64,000 nucleotides of DNA from Cellulomonas xylanilytica (GCF_007989805.1 NZ_BJUB01000007.1:186001-250000); one strand, 5' to 3'. Positions 42,849 through 52,515 are shown, counted from the stretch's first letter. Program-made: numbers and translations. Notes: generated from the letters alone by a model not told the origin.

Positions 42849-43484
42849 ATGCCCACGCCCGCGACCGGCCCTCTGCGCCTCGCGCGCGGGGTCGTCGTCG
42901 CCGTGGTGACCGTCGCGCTCGCGGGCCTCGCGCACGTGCTGGCCGGCGGCGCGCTGCCCCCCGCGGGCGTGCTCGTCGCCCTGACCGCGATCGTCCTCGC
43001 CGCCGCCGTGGTGCTCACCGCCCGGCGGCTCGGTCCCGTCGGAGCCGTCGTCCTGCTCGGCGCCGGGCAGACCGCGGCACACTCCACGTTCAGCCTCTTC
43101 ACGTCCATGAGCTGCACGCCGACCGACCCGGCCGCGCTCGTCGGCCACCAGCACCACGCGGGCATGGTCATGACGGCCACCTGCGCGGCCGCCGACCCCG
43201 CGCTCGCGCAGCCGCTGCTCGGCACCTCCGCGATGCTCGTGCTGCACGTCGTCGCGACCCTCGCCGCCGCCCTCCTGATCGTCGGCGCCGACCGCGCGCT
43301 CTGGTGGCTGCTCGCCTGGCTCCGGCCGCTCGTCGGCGGGCCGGCGCCCGTCGTCGTCGTCCCCCGTCCCTCGCTGCCGACGCCGGCCGAGGTCCCCTGG
43401 TCAGGGCACGCCTGGTGGCGTGACGTCGTCCCCCTGCGCGGTCCGCCCGCGTGGCAGCAGTCGCCCACGGTCCCTCCCCGCTGA
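42849..43484 (+). CDS. membrane protein with His/Met/Cys-rich loop in a copper gene cluster
   Basis: The 211-residue protein has about five hydrophobic helices. A loop near the middle reads MSCTPTDPAALVGHQHHAG followed by MVMTATC, rich in Cys, His and Met as in copper-binding loops. It precedes YcnI, CopC and CopD-CtaG genes on the same strand by 81 bases, so a role in copper uptake or delivery is inferred. ATG 42849 begins the first helix region; I recognise no named family. Confidence 0.75.
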   Translation: MPTPATGPLRLARGVVVAVVTVALAGLAHVLAGGALPPAGVLVALTAIVLAAAVVLTARRLGPVGAVVLLGAGQTAAHSTFSLFTSMSCTPTDPAALVGHQHHAGMVMTATCAAADPALAQPLLGTSAMLVLHVVATLAAALLIVGADRALWWLLAWLRPLVGGPAPVVVVPRPSLPTPAEVPWSGHAWWRDVVPLRGPPAWQQSPTVPPR

Positions 43485-43565
43485 CCGGTCGCTGACCGGC
43501 GGTCGTCCGGGATCGTGCGCGCGCGCCCGCCGTCGACCACCGCCACCACCCTCAAGGGACCTGTC

Positions 43566-44321
43566 ATGTCTTCGATCAGCCGTCTCGGCGCGACCGCCCT
43601 CGTCGCCGCCACCCTCGCCGTCCTGCCCGCCGCAGCCGCGTCCGCCCACGTCCGGGTGGTCCCCGAGCAGACCACCGCGGGAGGATGGACCGTGCTCACC
43701 TTCCGCGTCCCCAACGAGTCGGAGACGGCGGCGACGTCGCAGGTCACCGTCGACCTGCCGACCGACACCCCGCTCCTGTCGGTGTCCACCAAGCCCGTGC
43801 CCGGCTGGACCGCGACCGTCGAGACGGCCCCCCTGCCCGAGCCCGTCGACTTCTCCGGCACCCGGCTGACCGAGGCGCCCTCCCGGGTCGTGCGGACCGC
43901 GCAGGCCGGCGCCGAGATCGCGGACGGGCAGTTCCAGGAGTTCGAGGTGTCCGCCGGCCCGCTGCCCGACGCCGGCACGCGGCTCGTCCTGCCCGCGCAC
44001 CAGACCTACACCGACGGCACCGTCGTCGACTGGGCCGACGTCGCGGAGGAGGGCGCCGAGGAACCCGCCCACCCGGCCCCGGAGCTGACCACGACGGAGG
44101 CGTCCGACGACGGGCACGGCGGTGCCGACGAGTCCTCCGACGAGGCGGTCGACCAGGTCGGCGTCGCCGACGTCGAGGACGCCGCGACCGTCACCGCGTC
44201 CGCGCCCACGACGGCGGAGCCGGACACCCTCGCCCGGCTGCTCGGCGCGGCCGGGCTCGCCCTGGGCGTCGTCGCGCTGGTGGTCGCCGTCCTCGGGCGG
44301 CGTCGCCGGAGCGACGCGTGA
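43566..44321 (+). CDS. YcnI-family (DUF1775) copper-binding protein
   Basis: The 251-residue protein has a signal peptide cleaved after ASA, leaving His28 as the first mature residue. YcnI proteins bind copper through such an N-terminal His. A Trp follows in GGWTVLTFRVPNE. An acidic Ala/Thr-rich spacer and a C-terminal membrane helix (~225-245) with an RRRR tail anchor it. The stop overlaps the CopC start (GTGA). Location: outer face of the membrane. Confidence 0.92.
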   Translation: MSSISRLGATALVAATLAVLPAAAASAHVRVVPEQTTAGGWTVLTFRVPNESETAATSQVTVDLPTDTPLLSVSTKPVPGWTATVETAPLPEPVDFSGTRLTEAPSRVVRTAQAGAEIADGQFQEFEVSAGPLPDAGTRLVLPAHQTYTDGTVVDWADVAEEGAEEPAHPAPELTTTEASDDGHGGADESSDEAVDQVGVADVEDAATVTASAPTTAEPDTLARLLGAAGLALGVVALVVAVLGRRRRSDA

Positions 44322-44971
44322 GGCGCGCGCTCGCCGCGGTGCTCGGCATCCTGCTCGGCCTCGCGGCTCTCGTCCTCGCGGCCCCCGCCGCCCAGGCGCA
44401 CAACGTGCTGCAGAGCACCGACCCGGCCGAGGGTTCGACCGTCCCGGTGGTCCCGGAGACGGTCACGCTCACCTTCAACGAGCCCGTGCTGATGGTGGGG
44501 ACCCAGATCATGGTCCACACCGCCGACGAGACGATGGTCAACATCGGCCCGCCGATCCTCGTCGACAACACCGCCGGCATCGCGGTCACCGGCGAGCTCC
44601 CCGCGGGCGAGTACACGGTCATCTACCGCGTCACGTCCGCGGACGGGCACCCGATCGAGGGGCAGTACCGGTTCACCGCGGCGGAGGCCACCTCGTACGG
44701 GGTCGCGACGGCCGCCCCGACGATGACCCCCTCGCCGACCACCTCCGCCGAGGTCCAGGCGAGCGAGTCGGCGTCGGCCGAGCCCTCAGCGACCGTGGCC
44801 GCCCCGCCCGTCGAGGAGGAGCGCATCTCCGGGCCGGTCCTCCTCGGGATCGCCGCGGCGTTCATCGTGGTCGCCGGCGTCGTGGCGTGGCTGCTGCTGC
44901 GGCGGCGCCCGGCCTCGTCACCGACGCAGCCGCCCGAGGGATCCGCACCGGGCGCCGCCCCGGGCCCGTGA
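44318..44971 (+). CDS. copC: CopC-domain copper-binding protein
   Basis: The 217-residue protein has a signal peptide cut after AQA, giving N-terminal His28. SADGHPIEGQYRF supplies the Asp and second His of the CopC Cu(II) brace. A Thr/Ser/Glu-rich spacer and a C-terminal membrane helix follow. GTG 44318 overlaps the YcnI stop. It probably hands copper to the CopD-CtaG protein encoded next. Confidence 0.92.
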   Translation: MRRALAAVLGILLGLAALVLAAPAAQAHNVLQSTDPAEGSTVPVVPETVTLTFNEPVLMVGTQIMVHTADETMVNIGPPILVDNTAGIAVTGELPAGEYTVIYRVTSADGHPIEGQYRFTAAEATSYGVATAAPTMTPSPTTSAEVQASESASAEPSATVAAPPVEEERISGPVLLGIAAAFIVVAGVVAWLLLRRRPASSPTQPPEGSAPGAAPGP

Positions 44972-45159
44972 GCGAGGTCTCGCTCGGGTGCTCCGGCAGT
45001 CCGCAACCGGGGCCCGGGCCACGTCGGTGAGAGCTCGGCTCGGTGGGCTCGTCTGTGCAGGCCGGGCCGGGTCGTGCGGTTCGGCGTCGGGACGCCGGAC
45101 CTACGAGACGTGACCGACGGCATGTCCGGCAGGCCGCCGCGGCGACCTACCCTGGTGAG

Positions 45160-47250
45160 ATGACTGCGCCGGTGACGAGCGCCGGCCGTGCCGGTGCCGG
45201 TGGGCCGGGGGTCGACGCGCGTCGGCCCCCGAGCCCCTGGCGTGTGCTCACGCTGGTGCTCGCGGCCGTCGCCGCGGCGCTGCTCGGCGTCGCGTTCTCC
45301 GGTGCGGCGCTGCCCGCGCTGGTCCGCGACCCCGGCGCCGCCGTGCGCTGGGGGCTGCCGGCGACCGAGACGCTCACCGAGCTCGCGGGCTCCGTGACGC
45401 TCGGCGCGCTCGTGCTGGCCGTGTGCGTGCTGCCGCGCCGGGCCGCGGTCGCGTCCACCCGCGCCGCACGCGCGGGAATCGGTACCGCCGACGGCCGGGC
45501 GTACCCGCGCAGCACGGTGGTCGCCGGGTTCGCGGCGGGCACCTGGACGCTCCTGTCGGTCGTGCACCTGGTGCTCACCTACGCCAACGTCGCCGGGCGT
45601 CCGCTCGACTCGGCGTCGTTCGGCGCGGAGCTCGGGGTGTTCGTCACGCAGATCGACCTCGGCCGCACGCTGCTGCTGATCACCACCGTCGCGGCCGTCG
45701 TCACCGCGCTCGCGCTCGTCGTCACCACGCCCACCGGCGCCGCGTGGACCGCTGCGATCGTCCTCGTCGCGCTCTGGCAGCAGGCGCAGCTCGGGCACGC
45801 GGCCGGTGCGTCCGGGCACGACATCGCCACGTCGTCGATGGTGGTCCACCTCGTCGGCGCCGCGATCTGGATCGGTGCGCTCGCGGCCCTCGCCCTGCTC
45901 GTCCGGCGCGTCGGCACCGACCTGTCCGCGTCGGTCGCGCGGTACTCCGTCATCGCCGGCTGGTGCTTCGTCGCCGTCGCCGTGTCGGGGCTGGTCAACG
46001 GCCTCCTGCGCACCACCGGCTGGGCGGACCTGACCACCACCTACGGTCTGCTGCTGCTGGCAAAGCTCGCGCTGTTCGGCGTGCTGGGGCTGCTCGGCCT
46101 GGCGCACCGCCGCGCGGTCGTCCCGCAGCTGGCGACGCGCACCACCGACTGGCTGTTCTGGCGCCTGGTCCTCGTCGAGCTGACCGTCATGGGTGCCGTC
46201 TCCGGGGTGGCCGTCGCGCTCGGGGAGACCGCGCCGCCCGTGCCCGAGGAGCCGCCGGCCGACCCGTCGCCCGCCTACCAGCTCACCGGCCACCCGCTGC
46301 CGCCCGAGCCGGCCGGGCTGCGCTGGATCACCGAGTGGCGCTGGGACCTCGTCCTCGCGTCGGCGGCCGTCGCCGGGCTGGTCGTCTACTGGCGGTGGGT
46401 GCTGCGGCTGCGTCGCCGCGGCGACTCGTGGTCGATGGCGCGCGCCGCGTCCTGGACCGTCGGCATGGTCCTGTTCTTCTGGGCCACCAACGGCGGACCC
46501 GCCCTCTACGGGCACGTCCTGTTCAGCGCGCACATGGTCCAGCACATGGTGCTCGCGATGGTCGTGCCGCTGTTCCTCGCACTGTCGGCACCCATCACCC
46601 TCGCGCTGCGCGCCCTGCCCGTCCGCTCGACCCAGCTCCGCGACGACGACTCCCGTGGACCGCGCGAGTGGATCCTGACCCTCGTCGACAGCCACGTCGG
46701 GCACTTCCTCGCCCACCCCGTCGTCGCCGCCGTGAACTTCATCGGGTCGATGCTGCTCTTCTACTACTCGGGCCTGTTCGAGTGGTCGCTGCGCAGCCCC
46801 GTCGGCCACCTCGCGATGGTCGTGCACTTCACCGCCGCCGGGTACCTGTTCGTGAATGCGCTCGTCGGCATCGACCCCGGCCCTCGTCGCCTCCCGTACC
46901 CGCAGCGACTGCTCCTGCTCTTCGGGACGATGGTGTTCCACGCGTTCTTCGGCGTGACCCTCGTGTCCGGCGAGTCGCTCTTCGTCGCCGACTGGTTCGG
47001 GCTCATGGGCCGCCCCTGGGGTCCGTCCGCGATCGCCGACCAGCAGCTGGGCGGCGCCATCACGTGGGGCATCGGCGAGATCCCCACCCTGCTCCTCGCC
47101 GTCGGCGTCGCGCTGGCCTGGTCCCGCGACGACGACCGCACCGCCCGCCGCCGCGACCGCCAGGTCGACCGCGACGGCGACAAGGAGCTCGACGACTACA
47201 ACGCGATGCTGGCCGGCCTGGCCGACCGCGACACCCACCCGACCCCCTGA
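45160..47250 (+). CDS. CopD-CtaG fusion membrane protein
   Basis: The 696-residue protein joins an N-terminal CopD copper-import domain to a C-terminal caa3-type CtaG domain. CopD covers ~25-345 with about nine helices and contains AQLGHAAGASGHDI and VVHLVGAAIWIGALAAL. CtaG covers ~375-670 with AHMVQHMVLAMVVPLFLALSAP and SHVGHFLAHPVV. This fusion is common in actinobacteria and supplies copper to cytochrome oxidase. ATG 45160 is used. The 188 bases between copC and this gene contain no ORF I can support and may hold its own promoter. Confidence 0.92.
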   Translation: MTAPVTSAGRAGAGGPGVDARRPPSPWRVLTLVLAAVAAALLGVAFSGAALPALVRDPGAAVRWGLPATETLTELAGSVTLGALVLAVCVLPRRAAVASTRAARAGIGTADGRAYPRSTVVAGFAAGTWTLLSVVHLVLTYANVAGRPLDSASFGAELGVFVTQIDLGRTLLLITTVAAVVTALALVVTTPTGAAWTAAIVLVALWQQAQLGHAAGASGHDIATSSMVVHLVGAAIWIGALAALALLVRRVGTDLSASVARYSVIAGWCFVAVAVSGLVNGLLRTTGWADLTTTYGLLLLAKLALFGVLGLLGLAHRRAVVPQLATRTTDWLFWRLVLVELTVMGAVSGVAVALGETAPPVPEEPPADPSPAYQLTGHPLPPEPAGLRWITEWRWDLVLASAAVAGLVVYWRWVLRLRRRGDSWSMARAASWTVGMVLFFWATNGGPALYGHVLFSAHMVQHMVLAMVVPLFLALSAPITLALRALPVRSTQLRDDDSRGPREWILTLVDSHVGHFLAHPVVAAVNFIGSMLLFYYSGLFEWSLRSPVGHLAMVVHFTAAGYLFVNALVGIDPGPRRLPYPQRLLLLFGTMVFHAFFGVTLVSGESLFVADWFGLMGRPWGPSAIADQQLGGAITWGIGEIPTLLLAVGVALAWSRDDDRTARRRDRQVDRDGDKELDDYNAMLAGLADRDTHPTP

Positions 47251-47288
47251 CGCCCCCACCCGGGTCCGCCCGCCGCGTCCCAGTGGCC

Positions 47289-47341
47289 GAACCCGACATG
47301 GGTGACGTTCTGAGTCGAGTCACGACACCCATGTCGGGTTC
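47289..47341. repeat. palindromic element, copy 1 (GAACCCGACATGGGTG arms)
   Basis: GAACCCGACATGGGTG (47289-47304) and its exact reverse complement (47326-47341) form a 16-bp stem with a 21-base loop, 38 bases after the CopD-CtaG stop. A second copy with identical arms lies at 48453-48506. It could act as a terminator, but exact arm identity between copies suggests a dispersed palindromic element. Confidence 0.85.
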
Positions 47342-47501
47342 ACGGGGGGAGTGCGTGTCGGCCGGGTTCAGGCGTGCGCGTTCGCGCACCGGCGTTGGAC
47401 GCGGGGCTCTGTGAGGCGTCCACAGGCCGGTGGGGGCGGGTCGTCTCCACCGAGTCGTCGGGACAGGCGTGAGGGCGGTCGCACCGGTGGTGGGGTGCGG
47501 T

Positions 47502-48536
47502 GTGCGTTCCGTGCAGCTGCCGCCTCTGTCGTTGCTGACGCTGGCGCGCCGGCAGGAGGGACTGGTGTCGGCGGGCCAGTGTGATCGTGCCGGGGTGGGT
47601 GCCGCGCGGCGTGGGCGGCTCGTGCGGGACGAGGTCTGGGAGCGTCCGACGAGGGGCGTGTTCGACGTCGAGCCGGCTCGTGACCGACGCCACGACGCGG
47701 ACCATCGGCGACGTCGCGCGGCGTGGCTCGGCATGCTGGCGTTCGGGCCGGGCGCGGTGGCCGTCGGCCCGTGTGCGCTGGCTCTGCACCGGGTGGAGGG
47801 GCTCCCGCGGGACATCGCGCCGGAGATCGCGCTGCCCGGTGGCACCGCGGGTCGCAACCGCGGGGGCGTCCGTGTCCGCACGTTCGGGGGCTTCGAGACG
47901 CTCCGGTACGGGGACCGTGCGATCGCCGAGCTCGTGCCCGCGCTGGTGCAGGCGCTTCCCGAGCTGCCTCGGGTGCACGCCGTCGCGGTGCTGGACGGCG
48001 TGCTCCGTCGAGGATCGCTCTCCGACACCGCCTACACGACGGTCCGCGAGCGCGCGCGAGGCCGCCGCGGAGCCGCAGCGCTGTCGTCCTGGTGGGCGCT
48101 GGTCGACCGACGCGCCGAGTCACCGCTGGAGACGATCGCCCGGCTCCACTGCGTCGACGCGGGGATCCCGCCGGACGAGCTCCAGGTGGAGATCCGATCG
48201 GCACGGGGTCGGCTGCTCGGGCGCGGCGACCTGGGGTGGCGCCTGCCACAGGGACGGTGGCTGATCGCAGAGATCGACGGCCGCGAGTTCCACGACCGAC
48301 CGGACGCGCTCCTGCGCGACCGCACCCGTCAGAACGCACTGATCAGCACGGGCCGGGTAGACATCCTCCGCTTCACGTCGAACGACCTGAGAACGCCGAC
48401 CTACCTCCCCACAACGATCCGCGCCGCCCTCGCACGCGCCGCCACCGCCGCCGAACCCGACATGGGTGTCGTCATCGATGCCCGTCACGGCACCCATGTC
48501 GGGTTCGTCGCCGGGACGTCACCCAGCGGCGGGTGA
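47502..48536 (+). CDS. AbiEi-like protein with DUF559 (PD-(D/E)xK-like) domain
   Basis: The ~344-residue protein has an N-terminal winged-helix-like region (LLTLARRQEGLVSAGQCDRAG...RGRLVRDEVWERPTRGVF), as in AbiEi-type antitoxin domains. Its C-terminal DUF559 nuclease-like core reads AEIDGREFHDRPDALLRDRTRQ and ends in VDILRFTSNDL. Such solitary genes are very common in actinobacteria; no partner toxin gene is adjacent. The start is uncertain (GTG 47469, 47502 or 47511), and no clear ribosome site is visible. Its last codons lie inside the second palindromic element, encoding EPDMGVVIDARHGTHVGF. Confidence 0.8.
   Translation: MRSVQLPPLSLLTLARRQEGLVSAGQCDRAGVGAARRGRLVRDEVWERPTRGVFDVEPARDRRHDADHRRRRAAWLGMLAFGPGAVAVGPCALALHRVEGLPRDIAPEIALPGGTAGRNRGGVRVRTFGGFETLRYGDRAIAELVPALVQALPELPRVHAVAVLDGVLRRGSLSDTAYTTVRERARGRRGAAALSSWWALVDRRAESPLETIARLHCVDAGIPPDELQVEIRSARGRLLGRGDLGWRLPQGRWLIAEIDGREFHDRPDALLRDRTRQNALISTGRVDILRFTSNDLRTPTYLPTTIRAALARAATAAEPDMGVVIDARHGTHVGFVAGTSPSGG
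48453..48506. repeat. palindromic element, copy 2
   Basis: The 16-base arms (48453-48468 and 48491-48506) are identical to those of copy 1, with a 22-base loop of different sequence and one extra C-G pair. It lies within the 3' coding end of the DUF559 gene and 44 bases before the S9 peptidase start. Confidence 0.85.
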
Positions 48537-48549
48537 TAGGACGGAGCGC

Positions 48550-50604
48550 ATGACTTCGTTTCATGATCTCGAGCAGTACGTCGCCATCCCTCGGGTGAGC
48601 GGGCTGGTGGTGTCGCCGGACGGGTCGCGGGTGGTGGTGAGCGTCGCGACGCTCGATGCCAAGGCGATCAAGTTCGTGACCGCGCTGTGGGAGGTGGACC
48701 CGACGGGGGAGAAGCCGGCGCGGCGGCTGACCCGCAGCGCCAAGGGCGAGGCCAGCGCGGCGTTCACGCAGGAGGGAGACCTGCTGTTCACGAGCGCGCG
48801 GCCGGACCCGGACGGGAAGGCGGACGACGACGAGCCGGTGCCGGCGCTGTGGCTGATGCCGCGCGACGGCGCGGAGGCGCGCGTGGTCGCGGACCGGGCG
48901 GCGGGGCTGGGCGGGGTGCAGGTGGCCCGGGACGCCGACGTGCTGCTGATCAGCTCGGACGTCCTGCCCAGCGCGACGGACGCGGAGACCGACGAGCGGC
49001 TGCGCAAGGCCCGCAAGGACAAGTTGGTCCAGGCGATCCTGCACGACGGCTACCCGATCCGGTACTGGGACCACGACCTGGGGCCCGAGTCGCCGCACCT
49101 GTTCGTCGCGGACATCGGCGCGGACGTCGTCGCGCCGCTGGCGGGGGCGAAGGACCCGCGCGTGGCGCTGACGGACGTGACGCCCGGGGCGCGGTCGGCG
49201 CTCGTCGAGCAGGCGGCCGCCATCAGCCCCGACGGGCGCACGGTGGTCACCGGGTGGAACGTGCCGCTGGCGCGCGGGGCGCAGCGCGGGCGGCTGGTCG
49301 CGATCGACGTGGCATCCGGGGAGCACCGGGTGCTCGCCGACGACCTCGCGGCCGAGCTCTGGTCGCCGGCGATCTCCCCGGACGGGCAGTGGGTCGCGTA
49401 CGTGCGCGAGACCGTGTCCACGCCGGACGAGGCCCCGCGGGTCACGCTGCAGCTGGTCGCGCTGGCCGGCGGGGAGCCGCGGACGCTCGTCGAGAGCTGG
49501 GACCGGTGGCCGCAGCACCCGGTGTGGCTGCCCGACAGCACGGGCCTGCTGGTCACGGCTGACGACGACGGCCGCGGGCCGGTGTTCCGGGTCGACCTGG
49601 AGTCGGACGAGGTCACGCGCCTGACCAGCGACGACGCGACGTTCACCGACGTGTCGGTGAGTCCGGACGGCTCGGTCGCGTTCGCGCTGCGCTCGTCGTA
49701 CGAGGCGCCGTCGCACCCGGTGCGCATCGACCTGGAGACCGGTGCCACGACGGCCCTGCGCAGCCCGGCCGCGACCCCCGAGCTGCCCGGCACGCTGACC
49801 GAGGTGGAGACGACGGCTGCCGACGGGCGACGCGTCCGCGCGTGGCTGGCACTCCCGAGGACCGGCGAGAAGGCGCCGCTGCTCTTGTGGATTCACGGTG
49901 GTCCGCTCGGGTCGTGGAACGCGTGGTCGTGGCGGTGGAACCCGTGGATCCTCGTCGCGCGCGGCTACGCCGTCCTGCTGCCCGACCCGGCGCTGTCCAC
50001 CGGGTACGGCCAGGACTTCGTGCAGGCCGGCTGGGGGTCGTGGGGCGCGGCCCCGTACACGGACCTGATGGCCATCACGGACGCGGTGGTGCAGCGGGAC
50101 GACATCGACGAGACGCGGACGGCCGCGATGGGCGGGTCGTTCGGGGGCTACATGGCCAACTGGGTGGCGGGGCACACGGACCGGTTCCGGGCGATCGTCA
50201 CGCACGCCAGCCTGTGGGCGCTGGACCAGTTCGGGCCGACGACGGACGCGGCCTACTACTGGGAGCGCGAGATGACCGAGGAGATGGCGCTCGAGAACTC
50301 GCCGCACCGGTTCGTCGAGAAGATCGTCACCCCGATGCTCGTCGTGCACGGCGACAAGGACTACCGGGTGCCGATCGGCGAGGGCCTGCGCCTCTGGTAC
50401 GAGCTGCTGGCCAAGAGCGGGCTGCCCGCCGACGAGGACGGCAAGACGCCCCACCGGTTCCTGTACTTCCCCGACGAGAACCACTGGGTGCTCACCCCGC
50501 AGCACGCGATCGTCTGGTACCAGGTGGTCGAGGCGTTCCTGGCGGAGCACGTGCTCGCCCGGACGGGTGAGAACGCACCGGTTTATCCGGAGATCCTGGG
50601 TTAG
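48550..50604 (+). CDS. S9-family prolyl-oligopeptidase-like serine peptidase
   Basis: The 684-residue protein has an N-terminal beta-propeller with repeated SPDG blades (VSPDGSRVVV, ISPDGRTVVTG, ISPDGQWVAYV, VSPDGSVAFAL). The C-terminal alpha/beta-hydrolase has LLLWIHGGPLGSWN, catalytic Ser in MGGSFGGYMANW, Asp in VVHGDKDYRVP and His in PDENHWVL. This is the acylaminoacyl-peptidase/DPP-like layout. No signal peptide is seen, so it acts in the cytoplasm on peptides. ATG 48550 follows GGACGGAG. Confidence 0.95.
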   Translation: MTSFHDLEQYVAIPRVSGLVVSPDGSRVVVSVATLDAKAIKFVTALWEVDPTGEKPARRLTRSAKGEASAAFTQEGDLLFTSARPDPDGKADDDEPVPALWLMPRDGAEARVVADRAAGLGGVQVARDADVLLISSDVLPSATDAETDERLRKARKDKLVQAILHDGYPIRYWDHDLGPESPHLFVADIGADVVAPLAGAKDPRVALTDVTPGARSALVEQAAAISPDGRTVVTGWNVPLARGAQRGRLVAIDVASGEHRVLADDLAAELWSPAISPDGQWVAYVRETVSTPDEAPRVTLQLVALAGGEPRTLVESWDRWPQHPVWLPDSTGLLVTADDDGRGPVFRVDLESDEVTRLTSDDATFTDVSVSPDGSVAFALRSSYEAPSHPVRIDLETGATTALRSPAATPELPGTLTEVETTAADGRRVRAWLALPRTGEKAPLLLWIHGGPLGSWNAWSWRWNPWILVARGYAVLLPDPALSTGYGQDFVQAGWGSWGAAPYTDLMAITDAVVQRDDIDETRTAAMGGSFGGYMANWVAGHTDRFRAIVTHASLWALDQFGPTTDAAYYWEREMTEEMALENSPHRFVEKIVTPMLVVHGDKDYRVPIGEGLRLWYELLAKSGLPADEDGKTPHRFLYFPDENHWVLTPQHAIVWYQVVEAFLAEHVLARTGENAPVYPEILG

Positions 50605-50697
50605 GAGCGCTCTCGACGTGCGCGTCGGCCCGGTCGGCACCAGACTCGCCGGTCGAGGCCGGGCGACCCGCGCGCGGCTCGACGGAAGGACCCGACA

Positions 50698-51003
50698 ATG
50701 GGTATCGGAGGCGGAATCGCCCTCATCGTCATCGGCGCGATCCTCTCGTTCGGCGTCAGCGACGCCATCGACGGGGTCAACCTCACGGTGATCGGCTACA
50801 TCTGCATGGGTGCGGGCGTCATCGCGCTCATCCTGGCGATCGTGTTCAACGCCCAGCGGAGCAACACGTCGCACACGGCGGTCGTCGAGCAGCGCACCAC
50901 GCCCAACGCGCCGCCGGCTCAGGCCGCCCCGGCCGCTCAGCCGGTGCAGCCGGTCCAGCCGGTCCAGCAGCAGCAGCCCCCGGCCGCGCCGCCGGCCGTC
51001 TGA
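50698..51003 (+). CDS. DUF6458-like small membrane protein
   Basis: The 101-residue protein has two membrane helices (MGIGGGIALIVIGAILSFGV and VIGYICMGAGVIALILAIVF) joined by a short acidic loop, and a Pro/Gln/Ala-rich cytoplasmic tail. The N-terminal GIGGGI and the two-helix form are standard for this actinobacterial family of unknown role. It ends at a strong terminator. Confidence 0.88.
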   Translation: MGIGGGIALIVIGAILSFGVSDAIDGVNLTVIGYICMGAGVIALILAIVFNAQRSNTSHTAVVEQRTTPNAPPAQAAPAAQPVQPVQPVQQQQPPAAPPAV

Positions 51004-51017
51004 CACACCACGCAGAG

Positions 51018-51047
51018 AACGCCCCCTCCCAGCCGGGAGGGGGCGTT
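51018..51047 (+). terminator. intrinsic terminator
   Basis: AACGCCCCCTCCC pairs with GGGAGGGGGCGTT around AGCC, and the stem runs into TTT. It lies 14 bases after the DUF6458 stop and is upstream of nothing on the plus strand. Confidence 0.9.
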
Positions 51048-51110
51048 TCTCATGCTGGCGGCGTGCTCACTGCGACCGGTGCGCTCACGCCTCGGGCGGT
51101 ACCTGCGTGC

Positions 51111-51920
51111 TCACGCCTCGAGCGGGCCGCGCACGATCGAGTCGCCGGAGTGGGCGGGGTCGCCGTCGAACTGCTCCTCGGACACGTCGACCACGGAGAA
51201 CTGGTCGAGGTCGAGGCCGGCCGGCAGGTCGAACCGGCCGGACGCCCCGTCGAGGGTCCCGACGCTGACCAGTCCGCTCACGTCGGGCTTGAGCAGCCAG
51301 ACCTCCCGGAAGCCGTCGTCGGAGGACTCGCTCTGGGCGAGGTCGACCACGAGCACCCGGGAGCCGTCGGACAGCGTCTCCACGACGGCGGAGCCGGAGG
51401 CGTCCCACCCGGGCAGCGGCTCGAGGACCGCGGTGGCGATCACCGTGACGGGGTCCTCCTGCGAAGCCACCCACCACGCACCGCCCCCGCCGACCACCAG
51501 GCCGACGGCCGCGGCCGCGGCGATCCACCGACCGGCGCGCGGCCTACGGGACTCGAGCGGGATCACCGTCGCGACGGCGTGCTCGGGCGACGAGACCACC
51601 GGGGCGGCCGACGAGGCGACCGGGGCGGGCGACGAGGTCACCCAGGCGGGCGACGACGGCGCCGAGGCACCCACCCCTCCTGCGGCGGCGAGGCCGAGCT
51701 CCGCGGCGACGCGGTCCCACACGTGCGGCGCGGGCGCGACGAGCGGGGCGTCGGCGCCACCGGAGCGGGCGAGGCTGACGACGTCGGTCAGGGACGCGAG
51801 CTCGTCGGCGCACCGCTCGCACTCCTCGACGTGCGCGAGGTCGGCGGTGGAGCCGGCGGGCTCGCCGAGGGCGAGGAGCGCGAGCAGATCGTCGTCCACG
51901 TGGGACTCATCGAACGGCAC
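51111..51920 (-). CDS. RskA-like anti-sigma factor
   Basis: The 269-residue protein has an N-terminal zinc-binding anti-sigma domain with HVEECERC (His30, Cys34, Cys37) and a Ser/Ala/Pro-rich linker. One membrane helix (~132-151) and an extracellular RskA domain follow ([19 protein letters not shown]...[17 protein letters not shown]). It should hold the ECF sigma factor inactive at the membrane until cleaved by proteolysis. GTG 51920 lies within the sigma gene's 3' end (14-base overlap), so the two are translationally coupled. Confidence 0.92.
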   Translation of the reverse strand: MPFDESHVDDDLLALLALGEPAGSTADLAHVEECERCADELASLTDVVSLARSGGADAPLVAPAPHVWDRVAAELGLAAAGGVGASAPSSPAWVTSSPAPVASSAAPVVSSPEHAVATVIPLESRRPRAGRWIAAAAAVGLVVGGGGAWWVASQEDPVTVIATAVLEPLPGWDASGSAVVETLSDGSRVLVVDLAQSESSDDGFREVWLLKPDVSGLVSVGTLDGASGRFDLPAGLDLDQFSVVDVSEEQFDGDPAHSGDSIVRGPLEA

Positions 51921-52515
51921 CGTCCACCTCCCATCGGGTCCGCAGCCGGGCCAGGCTGCGCCGGACGTGGCTCTTGACCGTGCCGAGCGGCAGGTCGAGC
52001 CGGTGTGCGATCTGGTCGTGCGTGAGGTCGTCGTAGAACGCGAGCCGCAGGATGGTGCGCTGCGGGTCCCCGAGCCGGTCGAGCTCGTCGGCGACCACCA
52101 CGCGGTCGACCACGCGGGTGTCGACGGACGGCACGGGCAGCTCCTCGGCGCCGGCCACGGACTTGTCCCGCAGCCGTCGGTCGCGGGCCCGCTTCTCGTG
52201 GGTGTCCGCGACGACGTGCCGGGTGATGCCGAGGATCCACGCGGGGAGCCGGGACTTGCTGGGGTCGAACCGTTCCCGGCTGCGCCACGCCTCGACGAAC
52301 ACCTGCTGCGTCACGTCCTCCGCGTCGGTGACGCTGCCGAGCGAGCGGAGCGCGACGGTGTGCACGAGCGTGGACCAGCGGCGGTACGCCTCGGCGATCG
52401 CCGCCTCGTCGCCCTGCGCGAACGCTGCACCGAGCTCCTCGACGTTCTCGCCGTCAGGGTCCATCCGGTGCGCAGGGCGCGACGAGTCAGCAGACCCGGG
52501 CGCGAGTGCGCTCAC
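51907..52515 (-). CDS. ECF RNA polymerase sigma factor
   Basis: The 202-residue protein has region 2 ([43 protein letters not shown]) and region 4 ([47 protein letters not shown]). GTG 52515 is chosen because GGGAGGAG sits six bases upstream. A GTG at 52572 would add 19 residues without a ribosome site. It is followed by its RskA-like anti-sigma gene and preceded by sortase and DUF4397 genes, which are likely targets. Confidence 0.92.
   Translation of the reverse strand: MSALAPGSADSSRPAHRMDPDGENVEELGAAFAQGDEAAIAEAYRRWSTLVHTVALRSLGSVTDAEDVTQQVFVEAWRSRERFDPSKSRLPAWILGITRHVVADTHEKRARDRRLRDKSVAGAEELPVPSVDTRVVDRVVVADELDRLGDPQRTILRLAFYDDLTHDQIAHRLDLPLGTVKSHVRRSLARLRTRWEVDGAVR

Noticed and set aside
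47289..48506. CRISPR array or insertion sequence
   Set aside because: There are just two palindromes with different loops, no regular spacers and no transposase gene between them.
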